DNA from: Alkalispirillum mobile
Lineage (GTDB): Bacteria; Pseudomonadota; Gammaproteobacteria; Nitrococcales; Halorhodospiraceae
Length of the DNA: 64,000 bases
Assembly (NCBI RefSeq): GCF_003664325.1
Contig: NZ_RCDA01000001.1
Span: 744,001-808,000 of the forward strand
Direction: 5' to 3'
The position numbers and the translations under genes were made by a program. The notes under the pieces were generated by a model. The model searched no databases, was not told where the DNA came from, and saw only the letters and a program-made list of their open reading frames with translations. Below, piece after piece: positions 1 to 10,220 of the stretch. The number at the start of each line of letters is the position of its first letter. The stretch's first letter is position 1.

Positions 1-1288
1 TCTGCTTCATCATCTTCTGCATCTGCTTGAATTGCTTGAGCAGACGGTTGACCTCCTGCACCTGGGTGCCGGAGCCCTGGGCGATGCGGCGCTTGCGCGA
101 GCCGTTGATGACCTCCGGGCGGCGACGCTCATCGGGGGTCATGGAGTTGATGATGGCGACCAGGCGGCGGACCTGCTTGTCGTCCATCTTGCCCTTGATC
201 TGCTCGGACATGTTGCCCATCCCGGGCATCTTGTCCATCAGCCCACCGATGCCGCCGAGCTTGTTGACCTGCTCCATCTGGGACTTGAAGTCCTCCAGGT
301 CGAATCCCTTGCCCTTCTTGAGCTTTTTGCTGAGCTTCTCCGCCTCGCTGCGATCAACCTTGCGCTCCACCTCCTCGACCAGCGAGAGCACGTCGCCCAT
401 GCCGAGGATCCGGGAGGCGACCCGCTCCGGGTGGAAGGGCTCCAGGGCGGAGGTCTTCTCACCCACGCCCAGGAACTTGATCGGCTTGCCGGTGATATGA
501 CGGATGGAAAGCGCCGCACCGCCGCGGGCATCACCATCGGTCTTGGTCAGCACCACGCCAGTGAGCGGCAGGGCGTCGTGGAAGGCCCGGGCCGTGTTCG
601 CCGCGTCCTGACCGGTCATGCTGTCCACCACGAACAGCGTTTCCACCGGGTCGAGCGCCTTGTGCAGCCGCTGGACCTCGTCCATCAGGTCCTGGTCGAT
701 GTGCAGGCGCCCGGCCGTGTCCACCAGCAGCACATCAAAGAATTGCTTGCGGGCGTGGTCCAGCGCGGCCTTGGCGATCTTCTCCGGGTCCTGCTTTGCC
801 TCGCTGGGGAACCACTCCACGCCCACCTCGCCGGCGAGGGTGCGCAGCTGCTCGATGGCGGCGGGCCGGTAGATGTCACAGCTTACGACCAGAACCTTTT
901 TCTTCTCGCGCTCCACCAGGTAGCGGGCCAGCTTGGCGGTGCTGGTGGTTTTACCCGAGCCCTGCAGGCCGGCCAACAGGACCACCGCCGGTGGCTTGGC
1001 GGCCAGGTCCAGGGCGTCATTCTCCTCGCCCATCACCTGGACCAGCTCGTCCTTGACGATCTTGATCAGCGCCTGGCCGGGGGTAAGGCTCTTCATTACC
1101 TCGGCGCCCATGGCCCGCTCGCGGACCTGGGCAATAAACTCGCGCACCACCGGCAGCGCGACGTCGGCCTCAAGCAGGGCCATGCGCACTTCGCGCAGCG
1201 TGTCCTTGATGTTGTCCTCGGTCAGCCGCCCCTTGCCGCGCAGGCGGTTCATGGCTTCTGACAGGCGTCCACTGAGGTTGTCGAACAT
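1..1288 (-). CDS. ffh: Signal recognition particle GTPase Ffh (SRP54), 3' end cut by window
   Basis: Protein part of the signal recognition particle. It binds signal sequences of inner-membrane proteins as they leave the ribosome and delivers them to FtsY in a GTP-dependent way. About 429 residues are visible. They comprise an N domain (about 1-90), a G domain with the P-loop GLQGSGKTT at 107-115 and later DTAGR and TKTDGDARGG motifs, and the start of the methionine-rich M domain, which runs off the window with QMQKMMKQ. Family members are about 450 residues, so only a short tail is missing. The ATG at 1288 gives the standard N terminus. The gene is divergent from the ypjD-like gene at 1468, the same pairing as ffh/ypjD in E. 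coli. A possible minus-strand -10 (TATACT, 1346-1351) lies upstream, but its -35 is poor. Confidence 0.97.
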   Translation of the reverse strand, partial: MFDNLSGRLSEAMNRLRGKGRLTEDNIKDTLREVRMALLEADVALPVVREFIAQVRERAMGAEVMKSLTPGQALIKIVKDELVQVMGEENDALDLAAKPPAVVLLAGLQGSGKTTSTAKLARYLVEREKKKVLVVSCDIYRPAAIEQLRTLAGEVGVEWFPSEAKQDPEKIAKAALDHARKQFFDVLLVDTAGRLHIDQDLMDEVQRLHKALDPVETLFVVDSMTGQDAANTARAFHDALPLTGVVLTKTDGDARGGAALSIRHITGKPIKFLGVGEKTSALEPFHPERVASRILGMGDVLSLVEEVERKVDRSEAEKLSKKLKKGKGFDLEDFKSQMEQVNKLGGIGGLMDKMPGMGNMSEQIKGKMDDKQVRRLVAIINSMTPDERRRPEVINGSRKRRIAQGSGTQVQEVNRLLKQFKQMQKMMKQ

Positions 1289-1467
1289 AGGTATCTCGTC
1301 CCGTTTACCGGGGGCAGGCACCGGGCCTACCCGGAGTTTGGCCACAGTATATCGTCACCAGCCGCCGCTGACTTCCCGTGTCTGGCCTTGTATGCGATGA
1401 TCAGCGCAGATTCACCGTCCAAATCCCCCTGCTTCCCGGGGGTTGCCCGGAGAGTTTTCACCTGACC

Positions 1468-2262
1468 ATGCTGTTTTTCATCGCCATCCTGGCAGCGGCG
1501 CTTTACCTCGTGGCCGGTGGTCTGCTGCTCCAGGGGTTGGTACGCGGCAAGACGGATGCCTTGCGCCGAAACCTGCCCCTGTGGCTTGCCGCTGGCGGTG
1601 CACTGCTCCATGCGATCGTCGCTTGGTCGGCGGTATGGACCGACGCCGGACTCAACCTGGGCTTTTTCAATGCCTGGGCGGTGGTCAGCCTATTCATGGT
1701 GGCGGGGATGCTGGTGGCCACCAGCCGCCTGCCCGTCTGCCACCTGGGGATCATCCTGCTGCCCATGGCCGCCCTGGGCGTTTTACTGGCCTGTACCGCG
1801 GACTGCGGCACGCCGGTGCCCCGCGAGCCTGGGGTGGACGCCCACATCATCAGCTCCATGTTGGCCTACAGCACCCTGGGCCTCGGGGCCATACAGGCGG
1901 TGATCCTCGCCGTGCTGGATTACCGCCTGCGCCACCGCCAGATGGGCGGTTTCGTGCGCCAACTCCCCGCCCTGCACACCATGGAAAAGCAGCTGTTCGG
2001 CATGCTCTGGCTGGGCTTTGTCCTGCTGACCGTCGGCCTGGTCACCGGCATGGTGTTCGTCCAGGACCTGTTCGGCCAGCACCTGGTGCACAAGACCACC
2101 CTGTCCGTTGTGGCCTGGGTAGTCTTCGGCACGCTGCTGGTGGGCCGCTGGCGGATGGGCTGGCGCGGCCAAACAGCAGTGCGCTGGACGCTGGGCGGGT
2201 TTGTCGCCCTGGCGCTGGCCTACTTCGGCAGCAAGTTCGTGCTGGAACTGCTGCTCGGCTGA
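1468..2262 (+). CDS. ypjD: Cytochrome c assembly (CcsA/YpjD-like) inner-membrane protein
   Basis: Polytopic membrane protein of 264 residues in the CcmC/CcsA/YpjD family, whose members take part in heme handling for cytochrome c. The exact role of YpjD itself is not settled. About eight hydrophobic segments are visible, beginning at residue 2 (LFFIAILAAALYLVAGG). A conserved-looking region with GVDAHIISSMLAYS and a late HKTTLSVVAW segment supply the His and Trp positions expected in this family. The frame stays open upstream to a GTG at 1378. I chose the ATG at 1468 because it places the first membrane segment at the N terminus and gives the usual family length; a GGAGAG lies 13 bases upstream. 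Divergent from ffh and convergent with the next gene (22-base gap). Confidence 0.85.
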   Translation: MLFFIAILAAALYLVAGGLLLQGLVRGKTDALRRNLPLWLAAGGALLHAIVAWSAVWTDAGLNLGFFNAWAVVSLFMVAGMLVATSRLPVCHLGIILLPMAALGVLLACTADCGTPVPREPGVDAHIISSMLAYSTLGLGAIQAVILAVLDYRLRHRQMGGFVRQLPALHTMEKQLFGMLWLGFVLLTVGLVTGMVFVQDLFGQHLVHKTTLSVVAWVVFGTLLVGRWRMGWRGQTAVRWTLGGFVALALAYFGSKFVLELLLG

Positions 2263-2284
2263 CCCTATCCCGATCCGCCGCCGC

Positions 2285-2869
2285 TCAGCCCTGAAACCAG
2301 GCCGGCTCGTTCCCAGGCTTCCATTTGATGTTACAGCCAAGGCTCGGCCGCTGTGCGTCCGCGGCTAGCGTCTCACCCCGCAGCAGCGCATCCGCCGCCG
2401 CCCGCAGGTCCCGTCCGTCCACCGGTTCATCGTTGCCCGGCGTGGCCGCGTCAAAACGCCCGCGGTAAACCAGCTTCAGGTCGGCATCGAACAGGAAAAA
2501 ATCCGGGGTGCAGGCCGCCCCGTAGGCCTTGGCCACCGCCTGGGTCTCGTCCAGCAAGTAGGGAAACTCGTACCCCGCCACCTGCTTCTCCTTCACCATG
2601 GCCTCGAGGTTATCCTGGGGATAGGCCTCCACATCATTGGCACTGATGGCCACCATGTTGATGCCGTGCGCCGCGTAATCCCGAGCGAACTCAGCCAGGG
2701 CACCGCGGATATGCTTGACGAACGGGCAGTGGTTACAGATGAAAGCCACCACCAGGCCACGCTCGCCGCGCACCGCCTCCAGGGCAATCTCGCCCCCTTC
2801 TGTAGAGGGCAACCGAAACTCCGGTGCCCGCGTGCCTAACGGCGTCATTGTCGATTCCGTCTTGACCAT
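2285..2869 (-). CDS. Peroxiredoxin-like / thioredoxin-fold protein
   Basis: A 194-residue thioredoxin-fold protein of the PRX-like (AhpC/TSA-related) group. The N terminus has the redoxin pattern GTRAPEFRLPSTEGG. The active-site region is FICNHCPFVKHIRGAL, with two cysteines in a C-N-H-C motif about 50 residues in. The C-terminal LGCNIKWKPGNEPAWF is characteristic of this uncharacterised subgroup. There is no signal peptide, so it is probably cytoplasmic. A thiol-disulfide or peroxide-reducing role is inferred from the fold only. The ATG at 2869 follows GGAGGGGAT, a good ribosome binding site. The gene stands alone, with the ypjD-like gene converging on it. Confidence 0.8.
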   Translation of the reverse strand: MVKTESTMTPLGTRAPEFRLPSTEGGEIALEAVRGERGLVVAFICNHCPFVKHIRGALAEFARDYAAHGINMVAISANDVEAYPQDNLEAMVKEKQVAGYEFPYLLDETQAVAKAYGAACTPDFFLFDADLKLVYRGRFDAATPGNDEPVDGRDLRAAADALLRGETLAADAQRPSLGCNIKWKPGNEPAWFQG

Positions 2870-2930
2870 GTCTATCCCCTCCTTCCGAGGTCAACCACAG
2901 GTATCCAGGCCCCGCCATGACCGGCCGGGT

Positions 2931-2943
2931 GTTGTCCCACAAC
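2931..2943. promoter_or_regulatory. Perfect short inverted repeat upstream of the peroxiredoxin-like gene
   Basis: GTTGT-CCC-ACAAC, 5-base arms around a 3-base centre, about 60 bases upstream of the 2869 start. It could be an operator, but arms this short also arise by chance. No confident -10/-35 was found beside it. Confidence 0.2.
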
Positions 2944-2966
2944 GTACCGCCCGCCACCGGAAATAG

Positions 2967-2997
2967 AAAAGGCCCGCCGGGTGCCGGCAGGCCTTTT
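2967..2997 (-). terminator. Intrinsic terminator downstream of dctP
   Basis: A nearly perfect stem (AAAAGGCC..CCGG / CCGG..GGCCTTTT, loop GTG) lies 52 bases past the dctP stop. On the minus strand it ends in CTTTTCTATTT, the U-rich tail needed for Rho-independent release. Confidence 0.75.
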
Positions 2998-3048
2998 CAA
3001 CCCGCTGGGTTCCGCCCCGCAGGGCGCGGAACCGTTGCGAGGAGGCGC

Positions 3049-4110
3049 TTAGTCCTCCTGCTGGGCCTCGACCTCCTCGAGCAGCCGCTCAAGGATGCGG
3101 CCACCGCGCTCGCCCGCCATGTCCACGTAGGTATCGCGGACCGGCATGCTGGCCTCGCGGAAGGCCTCGCGGGTGTCCTCATCGATGTCGATGATCTCCA
3201 CCTCGGGGCGCGCCTCGAGGATCTGGTCCATGCGGCGCTCGTTCAGCTCCACCTGCGCTTCATGGATGTATTCCACCAGTTCCTCGTTCGCCTCCCGGAT
3301 TGCCTCCCGCTCCTCGTCAGAGAGGCTGTCCCAGAAGTCCCGGTTGGCCATCCAGGCCGCGATGAACGGCTTGTGGCGGCCGAAGATCATGTAGTCCTGG
3401 ACTTCGTAGAAGCTCATCTCCTGGTGGGCGAAGACGGGCTGGATGTTGGCGTCGATCGCGCCGGTTTCCAGTGCGCCATAGATGTCGGAGTAGCCCACGG
3501 AGGTCGGGTCAGCGCCGTACGCGCTGTAGGTCTCGCGCAGCAGGCGGTTGTCCATCACGCGGATGCGCACGCCCTCGAAATCCTCGACGCTGCGGATTTC
3601 CTCGTTGCCGGCCCAGACCTGCCAGCCTTCCGGCACCAGCGAGAGCAGCTGCACGTCGCGGTCGCGATAGGCCTCCTGCAGGTCATCGCTCCACAGGAAA
3701 CCCTCGGCGTTAAGAATCTGCGTGTTGAGCCATTCGTCGTCAGTGAGCACGAAGCTCAAGCTGAAGACGTCGTTCTCGGGGACCACGCCGCCGAAGAAGC
3801 CGGAACCGAAGCCGAACTGCACGGCCCCGTCCTGCAACTGGCTGTAGATCTCGTCGAAGCTCGGGCTCAGTTCGCCATAGCTGTAAATGACGAACTCGAC
3901 GTTATCGAGCCGCTCTTCCACCAGCTCGGCGAAGCGCTCAGCGTAGCGGTGCTGAACACTGCCCTCGATCTCTTCCAGCGCCACGCGCCAGGTCTGCACC
4001 TCGGCAACGGCCTCGCCGTCGGCGTCCGTGTCCGGTGCATCCCCCCCGCAGGCCGAGAGACCCAGAGCTGTCACAGCAGCCGTGGAAATCAGCCAAGACG
4101 TTCTCTTCAT
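3049..4110 (-). CDS. dctP: TRAP transporter substrate-binding protein (DctP family), predicted lipoprotein
   Basis: Extracytoplasmic solute receptor of a TRAP transporter, 353 residues. It binds a carboxylate-type ligand in the periplasm and hands it to the DctQM membrane unit. The N terminus is a lipoprotein signal with lipobox LSAC, so the mature protein starts at about Cys21 and is membrane-anchored. Most TRAP receptors are soluble, so an anchored one is less usual. The family hallmark is visible mid-protein: GVRIRVMDNRLLRETYSAYG followed by GYSDIYGALETGAIDA. The Arg in RIRV corresponds to the conserved carboxylate-binding Arg. The mature protein is strikingly acidic, as expected in a halophile. 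It is transcribed away from dctQM. The ligand cannot be told from sequence alone. Confidence 0.93.
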   Translation of the reverse strand: MKRTSWLISTAAVTALGLSACGGDAPDTDADGEAVAEVQTWRVALEEIEGSVQHRYAERFAELVEERLDNVEFVIYSYGELSPSFDEIYSQLQDGAVQFGFGSGFFGGVVPENDVFSLSFVLTDDEWLNTQILNAEGFLWSDDLQEAYRDRDVQLLSLVPEGWQVWAGNEEIRSVEDFEGVRIRVMDNRLLRETYSAYGADPTSVGYSDIYGALETGAIDANIQPVFAHQEMSFYEVQDYMIFGRHKPFIAAWMANRDFWDSLSDEEREAIREANEELVEYIHEAQVELNERRMDQILEARPEVEIIDIDEDTREAFREASMPVRDTYVDMAGERGGRILERLLEEVEAQQED

Positions 4111-4315
4111 CAGAGTCTCCTTGTTGTCTTACGTTGACCGCCCACCGAGCCCGGTCTATGCCCCATGCAGGGCCATATTGCGCGGGCCCGGAAAACCAAG
4201 CGTGCATTCACAACACTAGCACACCGTCGGGCGAAACATGCCAGTCAGCCTTGAAAAGGGACATCGCGAAATCCCTCGCCGTGGATTAGGCTTTACCGGG
4301 AGTGCACTTTATAGT

Positions 4316-4331
4316 TTATGCTGATGCATAA
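4316..4331. promoter_or_regulatory. Inverted repeat in the dctP/dctQ divergent intergenic region
   Basis: TTATGC-TGAT-GCATAA, a perfect 6-base-arm inverted repeat about 38 bases before the dctQ start. It sits inside the AT-rich end of the 258-base region that must hold the promoters for dctP and dctQM. This is a candidate regulator site. I could not fix a clear -35/-10 pair on either strand. Confidence 0.35.
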
Positions 4332-4368
4332 GAACAACTTCACACTATAAGGGTGGCAGTCATAGCGC

Positions 4369-5196
4369 ATGAGCATTGAACCTGATGCCGCCAAAGGCCC
4401 GGAAGGCCGACTGGCAAAGGGGATGCGGCTGATTGATCAGGCCGTGGAGCATGTGGAGGGGTTGCTGGTGGGGGCCGGCGTCCTGCTGATGGCCGTGGTG
4501 GCCATCAGTAACGTGTATACCCGCAACTTTCACGGCTTCAGCATCCCGGGGACCGAGGACATCACGGTGATCCTGCTGGTCATCGTGACCTTCATGGGGA
4601 TTGGCTTCGCCGCCCGCCAGGGCCGGCATATCGCCATGACCGCCCTGTACGACCAGCTCTGGGGCATCTGGCGCAAGGGCATGCTTATCTTCCTGAGCCT
4701 CGGCACCTCCGTGCTGCTCTTCTACCTCGCGTATTTGGGTTTCGACTACGTCTCGAGCCTCCACCGCCGGGACCGCACCTTTTCAGGCATGGCCATTTAC
4801 GCCTGGCAGATGCACATCCTGCTGCCGCTGCTGCTGGCCCTCTGGGCGGGCTATTGGCTGACCTGGGCCCGCGGCCACCACGGCCCGGCCAGTTGGATCA
4901 GCGCACTGAAACGGGCTGATATCGGGGTCTGGATCTCGGCATTGGCCGCCGGCTTGGCACTGGGGTGGGTACTGGTGGTGGTCATCATGCAACTGCTGGC
5001 CGAGCCCGGTACCGGCCCGCTGAGTTGGCGGACACAGCTCAGGCAATGGATTCCCTACGCATTGGTACCGCTGGGGCTGGCCCTGGGGGGCCTGCAGTTC
5101 TTCCTGACGGCCCTGCGTAATCTGATGAGCCGAGGCATCTACCGCTCGTTCACGCAGAAAGAACAATACGGGGACGCCAACCCGGATGCGCCCTGA
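4369..5196 (+). CDS. dctQ: TRAP transporter small permease DctQ, enlarged form
   Basis: Small membrane subunit of the TRAP transporter, 275 residues against about 160-200 for typical DctQ. Six hydrophobic segments are visible, at about 32-53, 64-84, 103-127, 143-166, 185-211 and 228-253. The first two with the intervening NVYTR..GTEDI..GIGFAARQGRHIAM look like the DctQ core. The canonical last helix, usually PLG-type, is found in the sixth segment (VPLGLALGGLQFFLTALRN). Segments 3-4 and 5-6 have the same layout (helix, polar loop, helix ending in a W/L-rich then R-rich edge), suggesting duplication of the C-terminal hairpin. The ATG at 4369 has only a weak upstream AAGGGTGG. It lies 66 bases before dctM, almost certainly in one operon. 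Confidence 0.88.
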   Translation: MSIEPDAAKGPEGRLAKGMRLIDQAVEHVEGLLVGAGVLLMAVVAISNVYTRNFHGFSIPGTEDITVILLVIVTFMGIGFAARQGRHIAMTALYDQLWGIWRKGMLIFLSLGTSVLLFYLAYLGFDYVSSLHRRDRTFSGMAIYAWQMHILLPLLLALWAGYWLTWARGHHGPASWISALKRADIGVWISALAAGLALGWVLVVVIMQLLAEPGTGPLSWRTQLRQWIPYALVPLGLALGGLQFFLTALRNLMSRGIYRSFTQKEQYGDANPDAP

Positions 5197-5262
5197 TGCA
5201 TGCACTGGGCGCCGTCCGGAGTAGCGGCGTGACTCGCAGAATCTCCAAGGAGTGAATCGCTG

Positions 5263-6546
5263 ATGATCTGGATCATGGTCGGCATCATGGTGGGGCTGCT
5301 GCTCCTCGGCTTCCCATTGATGGTGCCGCTGCTCTCCGCGGCCATCTACGTGATGCTCTTCGAGCTGGACTTCATCAGCACCAACCGGATCGTCGCGCAG
5401 ATGGTCTCGGGGATCTCCTCGCCAGTGCTTGCCGCCGTGCCCCTGTTCATCCTGGCCGCGGACATCATGACCAAGGGCCGCACCGCCAATCGGCTGCTCG
5501 ACCTGGTGATGAGCTTCTTCGGCCACCTGCGCGGCGGGCTGCCGGTTACTGCGGCTGTCAGCTGCACTTTGTTCGGCGCGGTCTCGGGCTCCACCCAGGC
5601 CACGGTGGTGGCCATCGGTGGCCCACTGCGACCGAAGCTGATCAAGGCCGGCTACAAGGACAGCTTCACCACGGCGCTGATCATCAACGCCAGTGACATC
5701 GCACTGCTGATCCCGCCGAGCATCGGCATGATCGTCTACGGTGTGGTCTCCCGCACCTCGGTGCGGGAGCTGTTCATCGCCGGCATTCTGCCCGGCCTGC
5801 TCATCCTACTCTTCTTCTGCGTCTACACCTACATCTATTCCCGCATGAAGGCGATCCCCGTGGAGGACAAGACGCCGTGGGGCCTCCGGCTGAAGGCGTT
5901 GCGCGGCGCCCTGCTGCCCATGGGCTTCCCGGTGATCGTGGTCGGTGGCATCTACGCCGGCTTTTTCTCCCCCACCGAGGCAGCGGCAGTCTCCGTGGCC
6001 TACGCCTTCCTGCTGGAAGTGGTGATCTTCCGTTCCCTGCACATCAAGGAGATCTGGCCCATCGCCTTGTCCACGGGGCTGATCACCGCCGTGGTCTTCG
6101 TTCTCGTAGCCTCGGGCCAGGTCTTTTCCTACGTGATTTCCGCCGCCCGGATCCCGCGGGAGCTCATCGGACCATTGATCGAAACACTAGCGGGCAATCC
6201 GGAACTGGCGCTTATCGTCATCGCCCTGGCCTACTTCATTGGCTGCATGTTCGTGGACCCGATCGTGGTCATCCTCGTACTCACGCCGATCTTCACCCCG
6301 CTGGTGGACGCTACCGGGCTGGACCCGGTACACGTCGGCGTGATCGTGACCCTGCAGGCGGCCATCGGCTCCGCCACGCCGCCGTTCGGCTGCGACATCT
6401 TCACGGCCATCGCGATATTCCGGCGACCCTATTGGGACACGATTAAGGGGACACCGCCGTTCATCTTCATCCTGTTGATGAGCACGGCGGTGCTGATCGC
6501 CTTCCCGCAGATCTCCCTGTTCCTGCCGCAGCTGGCCTTCGGGTGA
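5263..6546 (+). CDS. dctM: TRAP transporter large permease DctM
   Basis: Large membrane subunit and ion-coupled translocation channel of the TRAP transporter, 427 residues, the normal family length. It contains about 12 hydrophobic segments. Family motifs include the N-terminal GLLLLGFPLMVPLL, the GAVSGSTQATVVAIGG loop, NASDIALLIPPSIGMIVYG, and the second-half FFSPTEAAAVSVAYAF and GSATPPFGCDIF. The ATG at 5263 follows AAGGAG, a clean ribosome binding site. With dctQ just upstream and dctP divergent, the three parts make one sodium- or proton-coupled uptake system. A strong GC hairpin follows the stop. Confidence 0.95.
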   Translation: MIWIMVGIMVGLLLLGFPLMVPLLSAAIYVMLFELDFISTNRIVAQMVSGISSPVLAAVPLFILAADIMTKGRTANRLLDLVMSFFGHLRGGLPVTAAVSCTLFGAVSGSTQATVVAIGGPLRPKLIKAGYKDSFTTALIINASDIALLIPPSIGMIVYGVVSRTSVRELFIAGILPGLLILLFFCVYTYIYSRMKAIPVEDKTPWGLRLKALRGALLPMGFPVIVVGGIYAGFFSPTEAAAVSVAYAFLLEVVIFRSLHIKEIWPIALSTGLITAVVFVLVASGQVFSYVISAARIPRELIGPLIETLAGNPELALIVIALAYFIGCMFVDPIVVILVLTPIFTPLVDATGLDPVHVGVIVTLQAAIGSATPPFGCDIFTAIAIFRRPYWDTIKGTPPFIFILLMSTAVLIAFPQISLFLPQLAFG

Positions 6547-6552
6547 GCCGGA

Positions 6553-6584
6553 GCCGGGTCGGGGGGGCGGCCCCCCGACCCGGC
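6553..6584 (+). terminator. Strong hairpin after dctM
   Basis: A perfect 14-base-pair GC stem (6553-6566 with 6571-6584) and a GCGG loop begin 7 bases after the dctM stop. The downstream sequence is not U-rich, so it may act as an mRNA 3'-end stabiliser or a weak terminator rather than a classical intrinsic terminator. Confidence 0.55.
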
Positions 6585-6655
6585 CCCTCAATCCTGCCGG
6601 GCAGCCGAGCAACGACCGAGCCCCACAGGTACTACCAAAACCTTTCTTCATACGT

Positions 6656-6693
6656 AAAAAACCCCGGGGGAGCACCTGCTCCACCCGGGGTTT
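6656..6693 (-). terminator. Intrinsic terminator downstream of pnp
   Basis: A 10-bp stem (AAACCCCGGG 6659-6668 with CCCGGGGTTT 6684-6693) is extended by a 6-bp inner stem (GGAGCA/TGCTCC). On the minus strand it is followed by a run of six T. It lies 33 bases past the pnp stop and ends the rimP-pnp transcript. Confidence 0.9.
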
Positions 6694-6726
6694 CCTTTAC
6701 GGACAGCGAGACGCTGCGTGGAGCGC

Positions 6727-8823
<2,097 letters not shown>

Positions 8824-8877
8824 GATAATATCCGGCTACTCTTGAGATGACTGACGAGGTGCCCTACCCCTGCAGGA

Positions 8878-8916
8878 CACCCGGTGCACGCACGGCGACC
8901 CGGCGTGCGGCGGGTG
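8878..8916 (-). other. Stem-loop in the rpsO-pnp spacer
   Basis: An outer stem CACCCG/CGGGTG (8878-8883 with 8911-8916) encloses an inner CGCACG/CGTGCG-type stem. It starts 4 bases after the rpsO stop. There is no U-tract, so it looks like an RNA-processing or stability element rather than a terminator. An RNase III role is inferred from the well-studied E. coli rpsO-pnp spacer. Confidence 0.5.
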
Positions 8917-8919
8917 CGC

Positions 8920-9189
8920 TTACTTACGCAGACCCAGGTTCTCGATCAGATCGAGGTAGCGCTGACGATCCTTGCGCTTGAGGTAGTCCAGCAGCTTGCG
9001 GCGCTGGCTTACGAGCTTGAGCAGCCCCTGACGGGAGTGGTGATCCTGCTTGTGCTCGGCGAAGTGACCGCTCAGGTGCTGGATGCGGGCGGTCAGCAGG
9101 GCCACCTGCACCTCGGGAGAACCGGTGTCGGAGGTGGAACGTGCGTGCTTCTTGACGATTTCGCCCTTGTGCTCAGCGGAAAGCGACAT
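8920..9189 (-). CDS. rpsO: 30S ribosomal protein S15
   Basis: Small-subunit protein that binds the 16S rRNA central domain early in assembly. 89 residues, the exact family length when started at the ATG at 9189, which has GGAGT 7 bases upstream. An in-frame ATG 24 bases further upstream would add an atypical extension and is rejected. Conserved segments [32 protein letters not shown] and LLDYLKRKD are all present. It sits between truB and pnp as in most gammaproteobacteria. Confidence 0.98.
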   Translation of the reverse strand: MSLSAEHKGEIVKKHARSTSDTGSPEVQVALLTARIQHLSGHFAEHKQDHHSRQGLLKLVSQRRKLLDYLKRKDRQRYLDLIENLGLRK

Positions 9190-9251
9190 GTAACTGACTC
9201 CTGAAAAACTCAAACAGTTTATGGACCTGATGGTTAATCGGCGTATTTTAG

Positions 9252-9268
9252 CCCCCGGCCGCCGGGGG
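9252..9268. other. Small GC hairpin between truB and rpsO
   Basis: CCCCCGG-CCG-CCGGGGG, a 7-bp perfect stem in the 96-base truB-rpsO spacer. It has no U-tract on the minus strand. It may mark partial termination or processing between the two genes. Confidence 0.35.
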
Positions 9269-9285
9269 TAACAAGCAACATCCGG

Positions 9286-10209
9286 TTACCGGTTGCCGCC
9301 GCCCGTCGCCAACAGGCGCTTTGGCGCGACACGACCCTCGGCATCCGGGCAACCCATGCCCAGGAAACGACCCTCCCGGGTGTAGAGCCGCAACCAGGCG
9401 GCATCCGGTATGCGGGGCACCCAGACCGGCTGCCCCTGCATCAAAAAGAATGCGACATCGTCCGCCAATTCCAGCGCCGGCCACTGCACCAGGGCGCTGT
9501 CCATGGGCTCCAGGCAGCCGTCCAACGCTTCAAAACCCTGCTCGGCGAGGGCTTCCAGCGACTCCAGGGTATGCATGGCGGGGTCATCAAAAGGCCCGAG
9601 CCCGGTCCGGCGAAGGGCCGTCACGTGGGCACCGCAGCCCAGCGCCTGCCCGATATCCTCGACGAGCGTGCGCACGTAGGTACCTTTCGAGCAGCGCACG
9701 TCCAGTGACAGTTCATCACCGCTGAGCGCGGTCATCGTCAGGGCATGAATGCGAACCGGGCGCGGCTCCCGCACCACTTCCTTGCCCTCGCGAGCCAGCT
9801 TGTACAGCCGCTGGCCCTTGTGCTTGAGGGCGGAGTACATCGGGGGAATCTGCTCAATATCGCCGCGGAAACGCCCCAGAACGGCCTCCACCGCAGCGGC
9901 GTCCAGCGCCGGGACCTCGGCACGGGCCACCACTTCGCCCTCGGCATCACCGGTATCGGTGGTCACGCCAAGCCGACAGCGCACCAGGTAGTGCTTGTCG
10001 GCGTCCAGCAGAAAGCCGGAAACCTTGGTGGCTTCACCGAAGCACAGGGGCAGCAGCCCGGTCGCCAATGGGTCCAGGCTGCCGGTGTGCCCGGCCTTGC
10101 GCGCCTTGAACAGCCGCTTGGCGCGCTGCAGGGCCTGGTTGGATGACAGGCCCACGGGCTTGTCCAACAGCAGGATGCCGTTCACACGGCGGAGATGCTT
10201 GCGTGCCAT
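9286..10209 (-). CDS. truB: tRNA pseudouridine-55 synthase TruB
   Basis: Converts U55 in the T-loop of nearly all tRNAs to pseudouridine. 307 residues. The opening [19 protein letters not shown] and the catalytic [15 protein letters not shown] (nucleophile Asp46) are intact, followed by the tRNA-contact region [18 protein letters not shown] and [16 protein letters not shown]. The C-terminal 60 residues form a PUA-like domain ([25 protein letters not shown]). It lies 11 bases after rbfA, in the usual cluster position. Confidence 0.97.
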   Translation of the reverse strand: MARKHLRRVNGILLLDKPVGLSSNQALQRAKRLFKARKAGHTGSLDPLATGLLPLCFGEATKVSGFLLDADKHYLVRCRLGVTTDTGDAEGEVVARAEVPALDAAAVEAVLGRFRGDIEQIPPMYSALKHKGQRLYKLAREGKEVVREPRPVRIHALTMTALSGDELSLDVRCSKGTYVRTLVEDIGQALGCGAHVTALRRTGLGPFDDPAMHTLESLEALAEQGFEALDGCLEPMDSALVQWPALELADDVAFFLMQGQPVWVPRIPDAAWLRLYTREGRFLGMGCPDAEGRVAPKRLLATGGGNR

Positions 10210-10220
10210 TCAGCGCCCCG

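Noticed and set aside
2870-3048. Possible small gene between the peroxiredoxin-like gene and dctP
   Set aside because: Only short frames without ribosome binding sites; the space is explained by a terminator and an upstream control region.
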